Positions 50,052 to 59,499 of a DNA stretch of 64,000 nt are shown here, one piece after another. Position 1 is the stretch's first letter. Every line of letters begins with the position of its first letter. Origin of the DNA: Mesobacillus jeotgali (GTDB lineage Bacteria; Bacillota; Bacilli; Bacillales; Cytobacillaceae). The position numbers and the translations under genes were made by a program. The notes below the pieces were generated by a model, which saw nothing but the letters and a program-made list of their open reading frames with translations, searched no databases and was not told where the DNA came from. The DNA lies in contig NZ_CP109811.1 of assembly GCF_014856545.2 (NCBI RefSeq), positions 3,528,001 to 3,592,000 on the forward strand. Reading direction: 5' to 3'.

Positions 50052-50069
50052 TGAATGAATCGTCATTCA
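50052..50069. promoter_or_regulatory. FadR operator of the fadR-fadB-etfBA operon
   Basis: TGAATGAATCGTCATTCA agrees with the FadR consensus TGAATGAMTANTCATTCA at all but one position and is palindromic. It lies immediately downstream of the -10 element. Confidence 0.88.
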
Positions 50070-50076
50070 TATTTTT

Positions 50077-50105
50077 ATAATAGTATTCACTCACATTTCT
50101 GTCAA
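50077..50105 (-). promoter_or_regulatory. Sigma-A promoter of the fadR operon
   Basis: On the minus strand, -35 TTGACA (50100-50105), a 17-base spacer and -10 TATTAT (50077-50082). Confidence 0.88.
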
Positions 50106-50141
50106 GGAAATGTGTTTCATTTGGACAAGCCTTCTCATTCA

Positions 50142-50175
50142 AAAAGAAAGAGCCGATATTGGGAGCCGGCTTTTT
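50142..50175 (-). terminator. Intrinsic terminator of lcfA
   Basis: AAAAAGCCG pairs with CGGCTCTTT (one wobble) around an 11-base loop, followed by CTTTTTG on the minus strand, 4 bases after the lcfA stop. Confidence 0.8.
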
Positions 50176-50178
50176 AAG

Positions 50179-51882
50179 TTAAGCTCGCTTCTGCTGGTCT
50201 TCCTGGTTCTTTGCTTTCTCTTCATCCACCAATGCTCTTCTAAGAATCTTACCTACCGCTGTTTTGGGAAGTTCTGCCCTGAACTCATACAATCTTGGCA
50301 CCTTGTATGCGGCAAGATGTTTTCGGCAATATTCATTCAGTTCATCTTCTGTTGCTTGTGCACCTTCCTTAAGCACGATATATACTTTTACCGTTTCGCC
50401 TCGATATGGATCCGGTATGCCTGCTGCTACTGCTTCCTGAACAGCTGGATGCTCATAAAGGACTTCCTCGATCTCACGCGGGTAAATATTAAATCCTCCG
50501 GCAATGATCATGTCCTTCTTCCGGTCAACAATATAAAAATATCCTTCCTCGTCCATATAGCCAAGGTCTCCGGTCAAAAGCCAGCCGTCCTTAAGCACTT
50601 GCTCCGTTTCTTCCGGCCTGTTCCAGTAGCCTTTCATTACCTGTGGGCCCCTGACTGCTATTTCGCCAATTTCACCAGGCGGAAGCGGTTCTCCGGTTTC
50701 CATTGAAAGGACGACAGAATCCGTATCCGGCCAAGGAACACCTATGCTTCCTTTTACCCGCTTTTTATCCCATAGGAAGTTGGCATGTGTAACCGGGGAG
50801 GATTCAGTCAGGCCATAACCCTCAACAAGCTTTCCGCCGGTGACTTCCTCGAATTTCTCCTGTACCTCTACTGGCAGCGGTGCTGAACCGCTAATACATG
50901 AATCAATCGAAGACAGGTCATATTTTTTAATATCTGGATGATTCAACAGGCCAATGTAAATGGTAGGTGCGCCAGGGAAGAGTGTTGGCTTTTGTTTTTG
51001 TATCGTCTTCAATGTCGTTTCAGGGTCGAATTTCGGTAAAAGTACCATTTTCTGGCCCTGCATGACAGAAAGAATCAATACTGCCGTCATACCATACACA
51101 TGGAAAAATGGCAGGATTCCCAGGACTGTCTCTTCACCCTCTTTACATTTGTACAGCCAGGCATTGCTCATTGCCGCATTCGCAATCAGGTTTTTATGAG
51201 TCAGCATGACTCCTTTCGGAAACCCTGTGGTTCCTCCGGTATATTGCAACAAAGCCAGGTCAGCTTCAAAGTCAGTTTCATATTCTTTTATGTTTCCAGC
51301 CGGTTGTTTCATAATTTCGGTAAAAAGATGATTCTGGCCTTCATGCTTCACGTTTACGATGATGCCATATTGTTTTTTCTGGATGAATGGATAGACAAGA
51401 TTTTTTGGGAAAGGAAGATAGTCCTTGATAGCGGTTACAATTACATTCTCTAAATCCGTATTTGCGATGACCTTTGACACCCTAGGGAATAATATGTCGA
51501 GCGTGATGATTGCCTTAGCCCCGGAATCCTTCATCTGGTATTCAAGCTCTCGTTCCATATACAAAGGGTTCGTTTGGACGACAATACCGCCGGCCATCAG
51601 GATTGCGTAGTAACTGATGATAGACTGAGGAGTATTTGGGAGCATGATCGCAACCCTGTCTCCTTTTTCAATTCCCAGGTCTTGCAAATAAGCAGCCAGT
51701 TTTTTCGCATAGTTGTAAACTTGCTTGTACGTCAGTTCTTTGCCCATGAAGTGGATAGCGATCTTATCAGGGTATTTTTCAGCAGTATGCTTTAAATAGT
51801 CCTGGACCGTTGCCTCCTTAAGGTCCAAATGAGCAGGGATTTCTGGAGGGTATTGCGACAGCCATGGCTTTTCTACTTCCAT
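50179..51882 (-). CDS. lcfA: Long-chain fatty acid-CoA ligase
   Basis: Activates fatty acids to acyl-CoA with ATP. The 567-residue adenylate-forming enzyme has the P-loop LLQYTGGTTGFPKGVMLTHKN near residue 210, EGYGLTESSP near 350, the hinge GWLLTGDLGYMDEEGYFYIVDR and the catalytic lysine in PKTAVGKILRRALV near the end. It lies upstream of fadR with a terminator between, so the two may be separate units. No FadR box is seen ahead of lcfA itself. Confidence 0.95.
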   Translation of the reverse strand: MEVEKPWLSQYPPEIPAHLDLKEATVQDYLKHTAEKYPDKIAIHFMGKELTYKQVYNYAKKLAAYLQDLGIEKGDRVAIMLPNTPQSIISYYAILMAGGIVVQTNPLYMERELEYQMKDSGAKAIITLDILFPRVSKVIANTDLENVIVTAIKDYLPFPKNLVYPFIQKKQYGIIVNVKHEGQNHLFTEIMKQPAGNIKEYETDFEADLALLQYTGGTTGFPKGVMLTHKNLIANAAMSNAWLYKCKEGEETVLGILPFFHVYGMTAVLILSVMQGQKMVLLPKFDPETTLKTIQKQKPTLFPGAPTIYIGLLNHPDIKKYDLSSIDSCISGSAPLPVEVQEKFEEVTGGKLVEGYGLTESSPVTHANFLWDKKRVKGSIGVPWPDTDSVVLSMETGEPLPPGEIGEIAVRGPQVMKGYWNRPEETEQVLKDGWLLTGDLGYMDEEGYFYIVDRKKDMIIAGGFNIYPREIEEVLYEHPAVQEAVAAGIPDPYRGETVKVYIVLKEGAQATEDELNEYCRKHLAAYKVPRLYEFRAELPKTAVGKILRRALVDEEKAKNQEDQQKRA

Positions 51883-52008
51883 CTTGTTGCCTCCTTATTT
51901 AAAATTTTTTGAAAATTCTATCTCTCATTATAATATAATGGTCTTTTTATGACAATTAGAATAGTTTTTTGGAGGATTATAGGGACAAACACCCAAGTCT
52001 GGTGGAAT

Positions 52009-52211
52009 AACACGTTGATTTCCACTCCAGACAGTTCGCTTTCCGCGGGCGTGGCGGGGAGCCTCCTCGGCGCAAAATGCGCCTGTGGGGTCTCCCCAGC
52101 CCCTCACTCCCGCAGGACATTGATTGAGCTTCCTCGAACCTGCCCACGCACGATGGAAATGCGTTAGCATTTTCGGAGGAGTTTACGTGCCTTCCGTTCC
52201 AATCAACTAGT
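52009..52211. repeat. Palindromic dispersed repeat element (type B)
   Basis: This GC-richer element of about 200 bases is bounded by TTGATTTCCACTCCA (from 52016) and TTCCGTTCCAATCAAC (to 52210), which are inverted at the tips (TTGATT / AATCAA). It contains the palindromes GGCGCAAAATGCGCC-type at 52067-52084 and GGGGAG.../CTCCCC. I recognise it as a recurrent intergenic element of Bacillaceae (memory only). Compared with the form I recall, about 70 extra bases lie between CCCGCAGGA and TTTACGTGCC. Frames seen here are not genes. The gap 51883-52008 holds the lcfA promoter region (a TATAAT near 51932). Confidence 0.75.
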
Positions 52212-52282
52212 GCCCGTTTCCCAGAAGATCTAGCAGCCAACTCCTTACACTATTCTGTTCAACCAAAAAAGCTAAAATAAAT

Positions 52283-52333
52283 AAAAAAAGGCTGTAAATC
52301 AGAAGGTCAAATTAATACCTTTTATTTACAGCC
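52283..52333 (-). terminator. Intrinsic terminator of the yshE unit
   Basis: GGCTGTAAAT and ATTTACAGCC (10 bp) enclose an inner AAGGT / ACCTT hairpin, followed by seven T on the minus strand. It begins 11 bases after the stop of the small peptide gene. Confidence 0.88.
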
Positions 52334-52344
52334 CTTTCAAATCA

Positions 52345-52428
52345 CTATACAAAAAACATCATATAGACTATGCCGACTAACAGGAATACTCCGCATAGAA
52401 TCAGCAATATTTTAGCCAGTTTTTCCAT
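52345..52428 (-). CDS. 27-residue single-span membrane peptide
   Basis: ATG 52428 follows AGGGGGATCTAAAGA, an excellent ribosome binding site, 16 bases after the yshE stop. The product begins MEKLAKILLILCGVFLLVGI and is a single membrane helix with two N-terminal lysines. A strong terminator follows. Too short for a normal gene finder. The function is unknown; co-transcription with yshE is likely. Confidence 0.7.
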   Translation of the reverse strand: MEKLAKILLILCGVFLLVGIVYMMFFV

Positions 52429-52444
52429 TCTTTAGATCCCCCTG

Positions 52445-52849
52445 TTAAATTCCTGCGCCGATGATATAAGACAGGCCGATGGAAATGACCATGGATATCA
52501 GGCCTACTGCACGGTTGTCGTTTTCTATTTCCTTATCGATGTTGAACTTGGGTGTCAGGAATTCAAAAATAAAGTATCCGATCAAAAGCAGGATGAAACC
52601 GAAAACTCCCCAGCTGATCATCGTAAGCAGTGAATCATGCTGATTGATGGAATGGCGGAATATATTCGCTACACCGAAGATTTTCCCGCCGGTGGCCATT
52701 GCAACGGAAATATTGCCTTTTTTGATTTCTTCCCAATTGCGATATTTTGTCACTAGTTCAAAAACAGCAAGGAATACGACGATGCAGAGAATCGATACAC
52801 TGTAGTAGCCAGCTGTCACTATAAATTCATTTTCCCAGAAATGATCCAT
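52445..52849 (-). CDS. yshE: YshE, DUF350 membrane protein
   Basis: A 134-residue protein with four predicted membrane segments, including GKIFGVANIFRHSI and the C-terminal AVGLISMVISIGLSYIIGAG. It occupies the place of B. subtilis yshE between mutS2 and lcfA. The second ATG (52849) is chosen because GGGAG lies seven bases ahead, while it touches the first ATG (52855). The function is unknown. Confidence 0.85.
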   Translation of the reverse strand: MDHFWENEFIVTAGYYSVSILCIVVFLAVFELVTKYRNWEEIKKGNISVAMATGGKIFGVANIFRHSINQHDSLLTMISWGVFGFILLLIGYFIFEFLTPKFNIDKEIENDNRAVGLISMVISIGLSYIIGAGI

Positions 52850-52980
52850 ATCCATTCTCCCTGATAAAAATTTACCCCACTGCCTATTATAAAGTGTTCA
52901 GACAGGGATTTACATTTATTTAGGCTTTTTGGGCAAAACTTTAAAGCTTTCAACGAACAATGAGCGTTTTAACCGTAACG

Positions 52981-55338
52981 TTACTTGAATTCTACTACAG
53001 TCACACCTGTTCCGCCTTCTCCTGCATCGCCGAATCTTATTTTCTTGACCGAACGATGGTTGCGAAGGTATTCCTGGACTCCCTGCCTTAATGCTCCAGT
53101 TCCTTTGCCATGGATGATATTGACCCTTGGGTAGCCGGCGAGCAAGGCATCATCGATATATTTCTCAACCCTCATAAGAGCATCTTCATAACGCTCACCC
53201 CGGAGGTCCAGCTCAAGGCCGACGTGGAAGTCCTTACCCTTCACGATCGCGAGCGGCTTTGTTTCTACCGGCTTAGGAGTATTGAGATATTCCATATCCG
53301 ATTCTTTGACTTTCATCTTGAGAATGCCAATCTGCACTTGCCATTCTTTCGCATTGACGCGCTCGACAAGATGTCCTTTTTGGTCAAATGTCAGAACCTT
53401 GACCTCATCTCCAGCCTTGAATTCGTGCTTTGCCGGTTTCGCTTTGCCTCCGCCTTTTTTACTCTGGCTAAGCTCAGGAGTCGCTTCGCTAAGGCGTCTC
53501 CTGGCATCAATTAATTCATGTTCTTTGATTTCGGCTCCTTTTTCGAGCCTTAGCTTGCGAAGGTCGCGAATGATTTCTTCAGCTTCTTCCTTTGCTTTTT
53601 CCACAATGGAAGCTGCTTTACCTTTTGCCTTTTCGGCTAGTTCTTCTTTTTTCTGATAATACTCAGCCGTCTGCTTTTGCAGATCCATATGCAGGTGTTC
53701 TGCATCTTTTAACAATTGATGCGCTTCTTCCCGGTCTCTCTCTGCCTGCTTCCGGCTTGATTCAAGGGAAGCAATCATATTTTCGACCTCATTGCTGTCT
53801 GCGCTTATATAGGATCTTGCTGTATTGATGACCGACTCTCTTAAACCCAGCCTCTTGGAGATTTCGAAGGCATTGCTTCGGCCTGGCACGCCGATCAATA
53901 GTTTATAGGTAGGGCTCAGTGTTTCGACGTCAAATTCAACACTCGCATTGGTGACGCCTTCCCGGTTGTAGCCGTAGGCCTTTAACTCTGGATAGTGAGT
54001 TGTCGCAATCACTCTTGCACCGCGCTGATACACTTCGTCCAGGATCGAGATAGCCAGAGCGGCTCCTTCCTGGGGATCCGTGCCGGCACCCAGCTCATCG
54101 AAAAGCACAAGGCTATTGTGATCAACCTTTTCAAGGATATCTACGATATTGACCATATGGGAGGAAAAAGTACTTAAACTTTGCTCAATCGACTGTTCGT
54201 CACCGATATCGGCATAAACTGAGCCAAAAACTGCCACCTCAGAGCCATCAAGAGCGGGAACCTGCAACCCGGCCTGCGCCATAAGAGTACAAAGTCCGAC
54301 TGTCTTTAAAGTAACGGTTTTACCCCCGGTATTCGGACCGGTGATTACGATTGTCGTATAATCATCACCCAAAGTGATAGTATTAGGGACTACTTCGTCC
54401 ATCGAGATCAATGGATGCCTTGCCTGGAAAAGGTTGATTCGGCCGTCATCATTGACTTTTGGTTTCGAGCCCTTTATCTTTCTACCGTATCTTGCTTTCG
54501 CAAACATGAAGTCAAGCTCGCCCATGATGCTTACAATCTGCAGGAGTTCATCATGGTGATCGGCGGTTAGTGCTGAAAGCTCAGAAAGAATCCGTTCGAT
54601 TTCCTGCTGTTCTTTTACACGGATGCTCTGAAGCTCGTTATTCAGCTGGACAACAGATTGAGGCTCAATGAAAAGAGTCTGTCCTGATGAACTCTGGTCA
54701 TGGATGATTCCGCCGTAATGTCCACGGTATTCTTGTTTTACTGGAATGACAAAACGGTCGTTCCTGATGGTGATGATGGCATCCGAAAGCATTTTAGCCG
54801 CGTTAGAGGAGCGAATCATACTTTCTAACTTTTCTCGCACCCTTGATTCCCTCGTACGTATCTGCTGCCGGAGCGATCTAAGTGCTTCACTCGCACCGTC
54901 AAGAACTTCGCCGCCTTCATCGATCGCATTCCGGATCGATTCTTCCAAATTCGCCAGCACGACGATCCCTTCCGTATAGTTCAGAAGAATAGGTACTTCT
55001 GTAACCTCCTGCAGATCGTCCACAAAGCGCTTCATCTGTCGACTTGCATGGACAGTGCTTGCCACCTGGACCAGCTCAAGCGGACTGAGCATCCCGCCAA
55101 TTTGCGCCCTTTTCACATGCGGCCTAATATCATGGATCCCGCCTAACGGTACATTTCCTTTTAGTCTCAGAACCTTTGCTGCTTCATCTGTTTCTTCCTG
55201 CAAACGGGATACTTCCGAGAAATCAACAGAAGGCATCAAAGCAATTGCTTTTTCCCGTCCTAACGATGATGAGACGTGTTCAATCAGTTGGTTCCTGATT
55301 TTATCAAATTCAAGTGTTTTCAAAACTCGCTGCTGCAC
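52981..55338 (-). CDS. mutS2: MutS2 endonuclease/ATPase
   Basis: A 785-residue MutS paralogue without the mismatch-recognition domain. Walker A is [13 protein letters not shown] near residue 330, Walker [14 protein letters not shown] near 408, a long coiled coil spans about 515-630, and a C-terminal Smr nuclease domain carries [11 protein letters not shown] and HGKGTGALR. Known roles are in resolving recombination intermediates and rescuing collided ribosomes. It lies downstream of polX. Confidence 0.96.
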   Translation of the reverse strand: MQQRVLKTLEFDKIRNQLIEHVSSSLGREKAIALMPSVDFSEVSRLQEETDEAAKVLRLKGNVPLGGIHDIRPHVKRAQIGGMLSPLELVQVASTVHASRQMKRFVDDLQEVTEVPILLNYTEGIVVLANLEESIRNAIDEGGEVLDGASEALRSLRQQIRTRESRVREKLESMIRSSNAAKMLSDAIITIRNDRFVIPVKQEYRGHYGGIIHDQSSSGQTLFIEPQSVVQLNNELQSIRVKEQQEIERILSELSALTADHHDELLQIVSIMGELDFMFAKARYGRKIKGSKPKVNDDGRINLFQARHPLISMDEVVPNTITLGDDYTTIVITGPNTGGKTVTLKTVGLCTLMAQAGLQVPALDGSEVAVFGSVYADIGDEQSIEQSLSTFSSHMVNIVDILEKVDHNSLVLFDELGAGTDPQEGAALAISILDEVYQRGARVIATTHYPELKAYGYNREGVTNASVEFDVETLSPTYKLLIGVPGRSNAFEISKRLGLRESVINTARSYISADSNEVENMIASLESSRKQAERDREEAHQLLKDAEHLHMDLQKQTAEYYQKKEELAEKAKGKAASIVEKAKEEAEEIIRDLRKLRLEKGAEIKEHELIDARRRLSEATPELSQSKKGGGKAKPAKHEFKAGDEVKVLTFDQKGHLVERVNAKEWQVQIGILKMKVKESDMEYLNTPKPVETKPLAIVKGKDFHVGLELDLRGERYEDALMRVEKYIDDALLAGYPRVNIIHGKGTGALRQGVQEYLRNHRSVKKIRFGDAGEGGTGVTVVEFK

Positions 55339-55398
55339 AAAATTTCCTCCTTCTTCTTAATCGAAGGTTCTTTTTTAGGTTCCTATAAAATAGAAACT

Positions 55399-57120
55399 TT
55401 ATTTATTACGGCCGTGCAGGAATTCTAGCAATCCGTTCAAATCCAATGCATTCAGGACGGATGATTCCTTGATCCAGCCTTTCCTTGCGGCTGTTACGCC
55501 TATCTGCATATGCTCTAGCGTATCCACTTTATGTGCATCTGTATTAATGACAAGCTTGACTCCTTCTTCCTGAGCTTTCCTGAGGTGTTCGTATGCAAGG
55601 TCAAGTCTGTTCGGGTTGGCATTCAATTCAAGTGCTGTATTTGTTTCTTTTGCCAGCTGAATCAGCATGTCGATATCAACTGAATATCCTTCACGACGTC
55701 CGATCAGCCTTCCAGTCGGATGGGCGATGATATCCACATGGGCATTTACTAGAGCAGTCTTCAAACGATTCATGATTTTTTCGGTTGGCTGGGAAAAAGA
55801 AGAGTGAATCGATGCAATGACCAAGTCGAGGTCTGCAAGCAAATCATCTTCAAAATCCAATGAACCATCCGGTAAAATATCCATTTCAATACCCGTTAAA
55901 ATTGTGAAGTCATCGAACTTTTTGTTCAGTTCTTTCACTTCTTCAATTTGCTTTTTGAGGCGTTCCGGCGTCAGGCCGTTCGCTACCTTCAAATACTGGG
56001 AATGGTCGGTGATCGCCATGTATTTATAGCCTCTTGCGATACAATCCTTTGCCATTTCCTCGATGGAATGGCCGCCATCGCTCCACGTTGAATGCATATG
56101 AAGATCACCTTTAATGGCCTCCAGGGTTATAAGTTTCAAATCTTCTTTATATAGCTCGACCTCCGAGCCGTCTTCCCTTAACTCAGGCGGGATGAAAGGA
56201 AGACCGAAATACTGGTAAAATTCCTCTTCCGATTTGAAAGTGGTGTTTTCACCTGTTTCTACATTTTCTACACCATATTCGCTGATCTTTTCTCCTTTTT
56301 CCTTCGCAAGCTGCCTCATTCTCACATTGTGGTCTTTTGAACCAGTGAAGTGATGGAGCGCAGTAACAAATTCTTCCGGATCAACAAGGCGAAAGTCGAC
56401 GTTTACATCATAATCCAGACCAAGTGTGACCGATACCTTCGTATCGCCAGCAGCGATAATTTCTTTGATTTTTGGCAGCTTGACCAGTTCGTCCTTCACA
56501 GCCAAGGGCTTTTTTGTAGCAATGATAAAGTCCAGATCCTTGATCGTCTCTCTCATCCTCCGCAGGCTGCCAGCTTTTGAGAATTGTTCGATATCCTCTA
56601 TTTTTTGAAGATATGACTCAATTAATTCCGCAACTGGAAGCATATAAGCAAGCGGCAAGCGATCTGGCCTTGTGCCAAAGTTCTCGATCGCAGCAAGAAT
56701 TTTTTCTTCCGATTTCTTGCCAAATCCTGCTAGGTCACGGATTTTTCCTGCCTTCGCAGCTTCTTCAAGGTCATGGATACTTTCCACACCAAGCTCCTTA
56801 TATAACTTGGCAATCTTCTTCCCGCCCATTCCCGGCAGCTGCAGGAGCGGAATCAGCCCGCTTGGCACTTCTTCCTGCAATTCCTTCAGTTCTGTTGACT
56901 GTCCTGTATCCATAAATTCCTGGATCACACCAGCAGTGCCCTTTCCTATTCCTTTGAGTTCAGTGAGCTCACCCATCTCGGACATGCTGCGCTCATCCCC
57001 CTCAAGAGCAGCCGCGGCTTTACGGAATGCGGAAACCTTGAATGGATTTTCACCTTTTAATTCCATATATATAGCGATCGTTTCAAGTAATTGTACGATA
57101 TCTTTTTTATTCACAGACAT
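55399..57120 (-). CDS. polX: DNA polymerase X with PHP exonuclease domain
   Basis: A 573-residue repair polymerase/3'-5' exonuclease. The N-terminal HhH region (ELKGIGKGTAGVIQEF, LPGMGGKKIAKLY), the polymerase active site with GSLRRMRETIKDLDFI (two Asp) and the third Asp in NVDFRLV, and a PHP domain from about residue 335 (GDLHMHSTWSDG, ITDHSQ, HPTGR, NTDAHK) are intact. ATG 57120 has GGCAGGTGG ahead. Between cvpA and mutS2 as in B. subtilis. Confidence 0.95.
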   Translation of the reverse strand: MSVNKKDIVQLLETIAIYMELKGENPFKVSAFRKAAAALEGDERSMSEMGELTELKGIGKGTAGVIQEFMDTGQSTELKELQEEVPSGLIPLLQLPGMGGKKIAKLYKELGVESIHDLEEAAKAGKIRDLAGFGKKSEEKILAAIENFGTRPDRLPLAYMLPVAELIESYLQKIEDIEQFSKAGSLRRMRETIKDLDFIIATKKPLAVKDELVKLPKIKEIIAAGDTKVSVTLGLDYDVNVDFRLVDPEEFVTALHHFTGSKDHNVRMRQLAKEKGEKISEYGVENVETGENTTFKSEEEFYQYFGLPFIPPELREDGSEVELYKEDLKLITLEAIKGDLHMHSTWSDGGHSIEEMAKDCIARGYKYMAITDHSQYLKVANGLTPERLKKQIEEVKELNKKFDDFTILTGIEMDILPDGSLDFEDDLLADLDLVIASIHSSFSQPTEKIMNRLKTALVNAHVDIIAHPTGRLIGRREGYSVDIDMLIQLAKETNTALELNANPNRLDLAYEHLRKAQEEGVKLVINTDAHKVDTLEHMQIGVTAARKGWIKESSVLNALDLNGLLEFLHGRNK

Positions 57121-57322
57121 GATGTCCACCTGCCTTTTCAATTTCTCGACCGGATTATGCCGGACGCAGTCATTGTCTTCTATTTTATAGAAAACAAGCC
57201 CAGCTGTGAAATTAAATGAAAAATTTCAGGGTGTAGATTTAAAAATAGCCTGTATGTAAGCAGTTTTCTCTATGGTTATTTCTTTCCATCCACTGGCGAG
57301 CCTTTATGTAAAAGACCCAGTA

Positions 57323-57353
57323 AAAGAAAAAACTTCTCCGCAACAGAGAAGTT
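57323..57353 (-). terminator. Terminator overlapping the cvpA stop codon
   Basis: AACTTCTC and GAGAAGTT form an 8-bp stem followed by TTTTTCTTTT on the minus strand; the first arm includes the last two bases of the cvpA stop codon. Confidence 0.8.
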
Positions 57354-57894
57354 ATGCAGCCATATGTTCGATCCAAAGTTGTTTAATTTGCTGGGAAAAT
57401 ACTGGGGTATTTTTTATGATATTTTCGGCTAGAATTGAATCGTTCAGAGGTCCCTGAACAGCCTGGATCGGCAATAAAGCAGCGATGTATAGAACGATAA
57501 ACAAAAGCAGGTAAACTTCGACAAAGCCGAGGAACCCTCCGGCCCAGACGTTCAATTGCTTGAGAATTGGAAGGTGGGCGACAAAATCAAGCATCGAACC
57601 GATGATCTGGAGCAGAATTTTCACGGCAAAGAAAATGGCTGCAAAAGCAATTGCCCGGTAATATGCATCTTCTAAATTGGCATTCTCAAATAGCAGGTTC
57701 AATGTTGTATTGCTGCCAAGATTCGGATATGGAATCCACAGAGTCAGCTTTGGCGCAAGCTGGTCATAGTATATGTACGCAACGATAAAGGCTGCGATAA
57801 ATCCAGCCAAATGGATGGTCTGCAGGATGAACCCCCTCTTCAATCCTACGATGAAGCCAATAAGCAAAATAGCTAATACAGCAAGATCAAGCAT
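57352..57894 (-). CDS. cvpA: CvpA family membrane protein (YshB)
   Basis: A 180-residue protein with four membrane segments, starting MLDLAVLAILLIGFIVGLKRGF, the CvpA signature. It follows zapA by 7 bases and precedes polX, as in B. subtilis (yshB). The biochemical function is not established. Confidence 0.88.
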   Translation of the reverse strand: MLDLAVLAILLIGFIVGLKRGFILQTIHLAGFIAAFIVAYIYYDQLAPKLTLWIPYPNLGSNTTLNLLFENANLEDAYYRAIAFAAIFFAVKILLQIIGSMLDFVAHLPILKQLNVWAGGFLGFVEVYLLLFIVLYIAALLPIQAVQGPLNDSILAENIIKNTPVFSQQIKQLWIEHMAA

Positions 57895-57901
57895 TCATTT
57901 T

Positions 57902-58165
57902 TCAGTCCTTTAACCTTTTAATTTCCGCTTCGAGCGATTCTACACGATCTTTCATTTTTATGTAATCATTAACGGCATTCACAGCCGTCAACACAGCTAA
58001 TTTACTAGTATCAAGTGAAGGATTCGCTGAACCGATTTCTCGCATTTTATCGTCTACCATCGAGGCAATGAGCCGGATATGGCTGGTGCTTTCTGAGCCG
58101 ACTATTGTGTATTGCTGTCCGTATATATCGACAGTCGACCGATTTTTTTTTGTGTCTGACAACAT
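57902..58165 (-). CDS. zapA: Cell division protein ZapA
   Basis: An 87-residue FtsZ-ring stabiliser: an N-terminal strand region ([15 protein letters not shown]) and a C-terminal coiled coil ([20 protein letters not shown]). First gene of zapA-cvpA, divergent from rnhC. B. subtilis has it (yshA) at the same place. Confidence 0.93.
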   Translation of the reverse strand: MLSDTKKNRSTVDIYGQQYTIVGSESTSHIRLIASMVDDKMREIGSANPSLDTSKLAVLTAVNAVNDYIKMKDRVESLEAEIKRLKD

Positions 58166-58304
58166 TTATGCCCCCATTCATAAGAATCCTATCTTATACT
58201 ATAACATGAACGTAAAACGCTGGGAAGTATTTGCCTGTCAGATCAGTATGTTTTTTGGAAGAAAATGTCTAACTTTGAAAAGGCAAAACAGGGAGTGTAG
58301 AGAA

Positions 58305-59234
58305 ATGGGAAATAGTGTCCTTCAGAAAAATCCGGAAGAAATCAATAAGATGAAAGAGTATTATCGTAAATTTCTAATTGATAAGCTTCCCCCCGGCAGC
58401 GTTTTTGCAGCCAAAACTCCTTCCTGTGCCATCACTGCCTATAAATCAGGAAAAGTACTGTTCCAGGGAAAAGATGGCGAGGCCGAGGCAGCAAGGTGGG
58501 GGACAGCAATGGCGCCTTCTGCTAAAAAAGCAGCCGCACCAGTTCCAGGATCGCATTTACCCAAGAATATAAGCGAAATGTCCATCATTGGTTCGGACGA
58601 GGTTGGCACGGGCGACTTCTTCGGCCCAATCACTGTTGTTGCTGCCTATGTCAGGCGGCAAGATATACCCGTATTAAAGGAACTAGGAGTCCAGGATTCA
58701 AAAAACCTCAAGGATGATAAAATCATCGAGATCGCCAGGCAGCTTGTAACCTTTTTGCCCCACAGCCTGCTGACACTGCACAATGAAAAGTACAACCAGA
58801 TGCAGATGAAAGGTATGTCGCAGGGAAAGATGAAAGCCTTGCTGCACAATCAGGCGATCAATCATGTTCTTGAAAAAATTGCCCCTGAAAAACCTGAAGC
58901 GATTCTAATTGATGAATTCGCAAAAGAACCCATTTACTTCGCCCATTTGAAGGGCCAGCGGAAGATCATCCGGGAGAACGTCCTGTTCAGCACAAAAGCA
59001 GAAGGAATTCATCTCGGTGTGGCAGCAGCTTCGATGATTGCCCGCTACGCGTTTGTCCGTCACTTTGAGAACCTGAGCAAACGAGCAGGATTCACGATTC
59101 CGAAAGGTGCCGGCGCAGCCGTGGATAAAGCAGCGGCCAGGCTGATCCTTGATAAAGGTGTCGATGTATTGCCAGAATTCGTTAAACTTCATTTCGCCAA
59201 TACTGAAAAAGCGAAGAAGATTGCGAGGATTTAG
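58305..59234 (+). CDS. rnhC: Ribonuclease HIII
   Basis: Cleaves RNA in RNA/DNA hybrids. The 309-residue protein has the N-terminal TBP-like substrate-binding domain (about 1-85) and the type 2 RNase H domain with the metal site GSDEVGTGDFFGP, then DSKNLKD, and later Asp/Glu residues in ILIDEFAK. ATG 58305 with GGGAGTG ahead is chosen; the frame extends 79 codons upstream through zapA on the opposite strand, which is not coding. Confidence 0.95.
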   Translation: MGNSVLQKNPEEINKMKEYYRKFLIDKLPPGSVFAAKTPSCAITAYKSGKVLFQGKDGEAEAARWGTAMAPSAKKAAAPVPGSHLPKNISEMSIIGSDEVGTGDFFGPITVVAAYVRRQDIPVLKELGVQDSKNLKDDKIIEIARQLVTFLPHSLLTLHNEKYNQMQMKGMSQGKMKALLHNQAINHVLEKIAPEKPEAILIDEFAKEPIYFAHLKGQRKIIRENVLFSTKAEGIHLGVAAASMIARYAFVRHFENLSKRAGFTIPKGAGAAVDKAAARLILDKGVDVLPEFVKLHFANTEKAKKIARI

Positions 59235-59466
59235 AGCGGTTTTTTCTGGAATAAATAAGCCGTTTTTTCCAGTTCGTGGAATTATTGGGGATTTTCGCGG
59301 GAATCCCCCGCATAATCGTGGAATCCTATGTGCCAGCCGCTCTATCAGAGCTATATCTGACTAATTTCAGTTTGATTTACGCGGGTAGGAGCTATTACGC
59401 CTGAGTTTCAACTGGTCTTTGGAAAGCATTCGCATAATTTCACGATTTATTACCGATGTACATATG
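59235..59466. other. Gap between rnhC and pheT with short repeats
   Basis: No gene is seen. TCGTGGAAT occurs twice (near 59273 and 59313), flanking the hairpin GGGGATT / AATCCCC (about 59287-59308). GCCGTTTTTTCCAG and GCGGTTTTTTCTGG are near-copies. I see no classical terminator for rnhC. Confidence 0.5.
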
Positions 59467-59494
59467 AAAAAGGCAGCCCGGGGGCTGCCTTTTT
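59467..59494 (-). terminator. Intrinsic terminator of pheST
   Basis: AAAAAGGCAGCCC and GGGCTGCCTTTTT form a 13-bp stem, 6 bases after the pheT stop; T-rich on both strands, so it may also stop rnhC transcripts. Confidence 0.95.
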
Positions 59495-59499
59495 AAATT

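Noticed and set aside
49962..50066. N-terminal extension of fadR by 35 codons
   Set aside because: It would read through the FadR operator; the family start MKKNRPKYMQ has its own ribosome binding site.
51883..51960. FadR operator ahead of lcfA
   Set aside because: No TGAATGA/TCATTCA palindrome is present; only an AT-rich promoter-like stretch.
51928..52240. Three overlapping frames of 72-87 codons
   Set aside because: They lie in the palindromic type B repeat element and lack start signals; composition follows the repeat.
58068..58304. N-terminal extension of rnhC by 79 codons
   Set aside because: It overlaps zapA on the other strand, has no family match, and a good ribosome binding site precedes ATG 58305.
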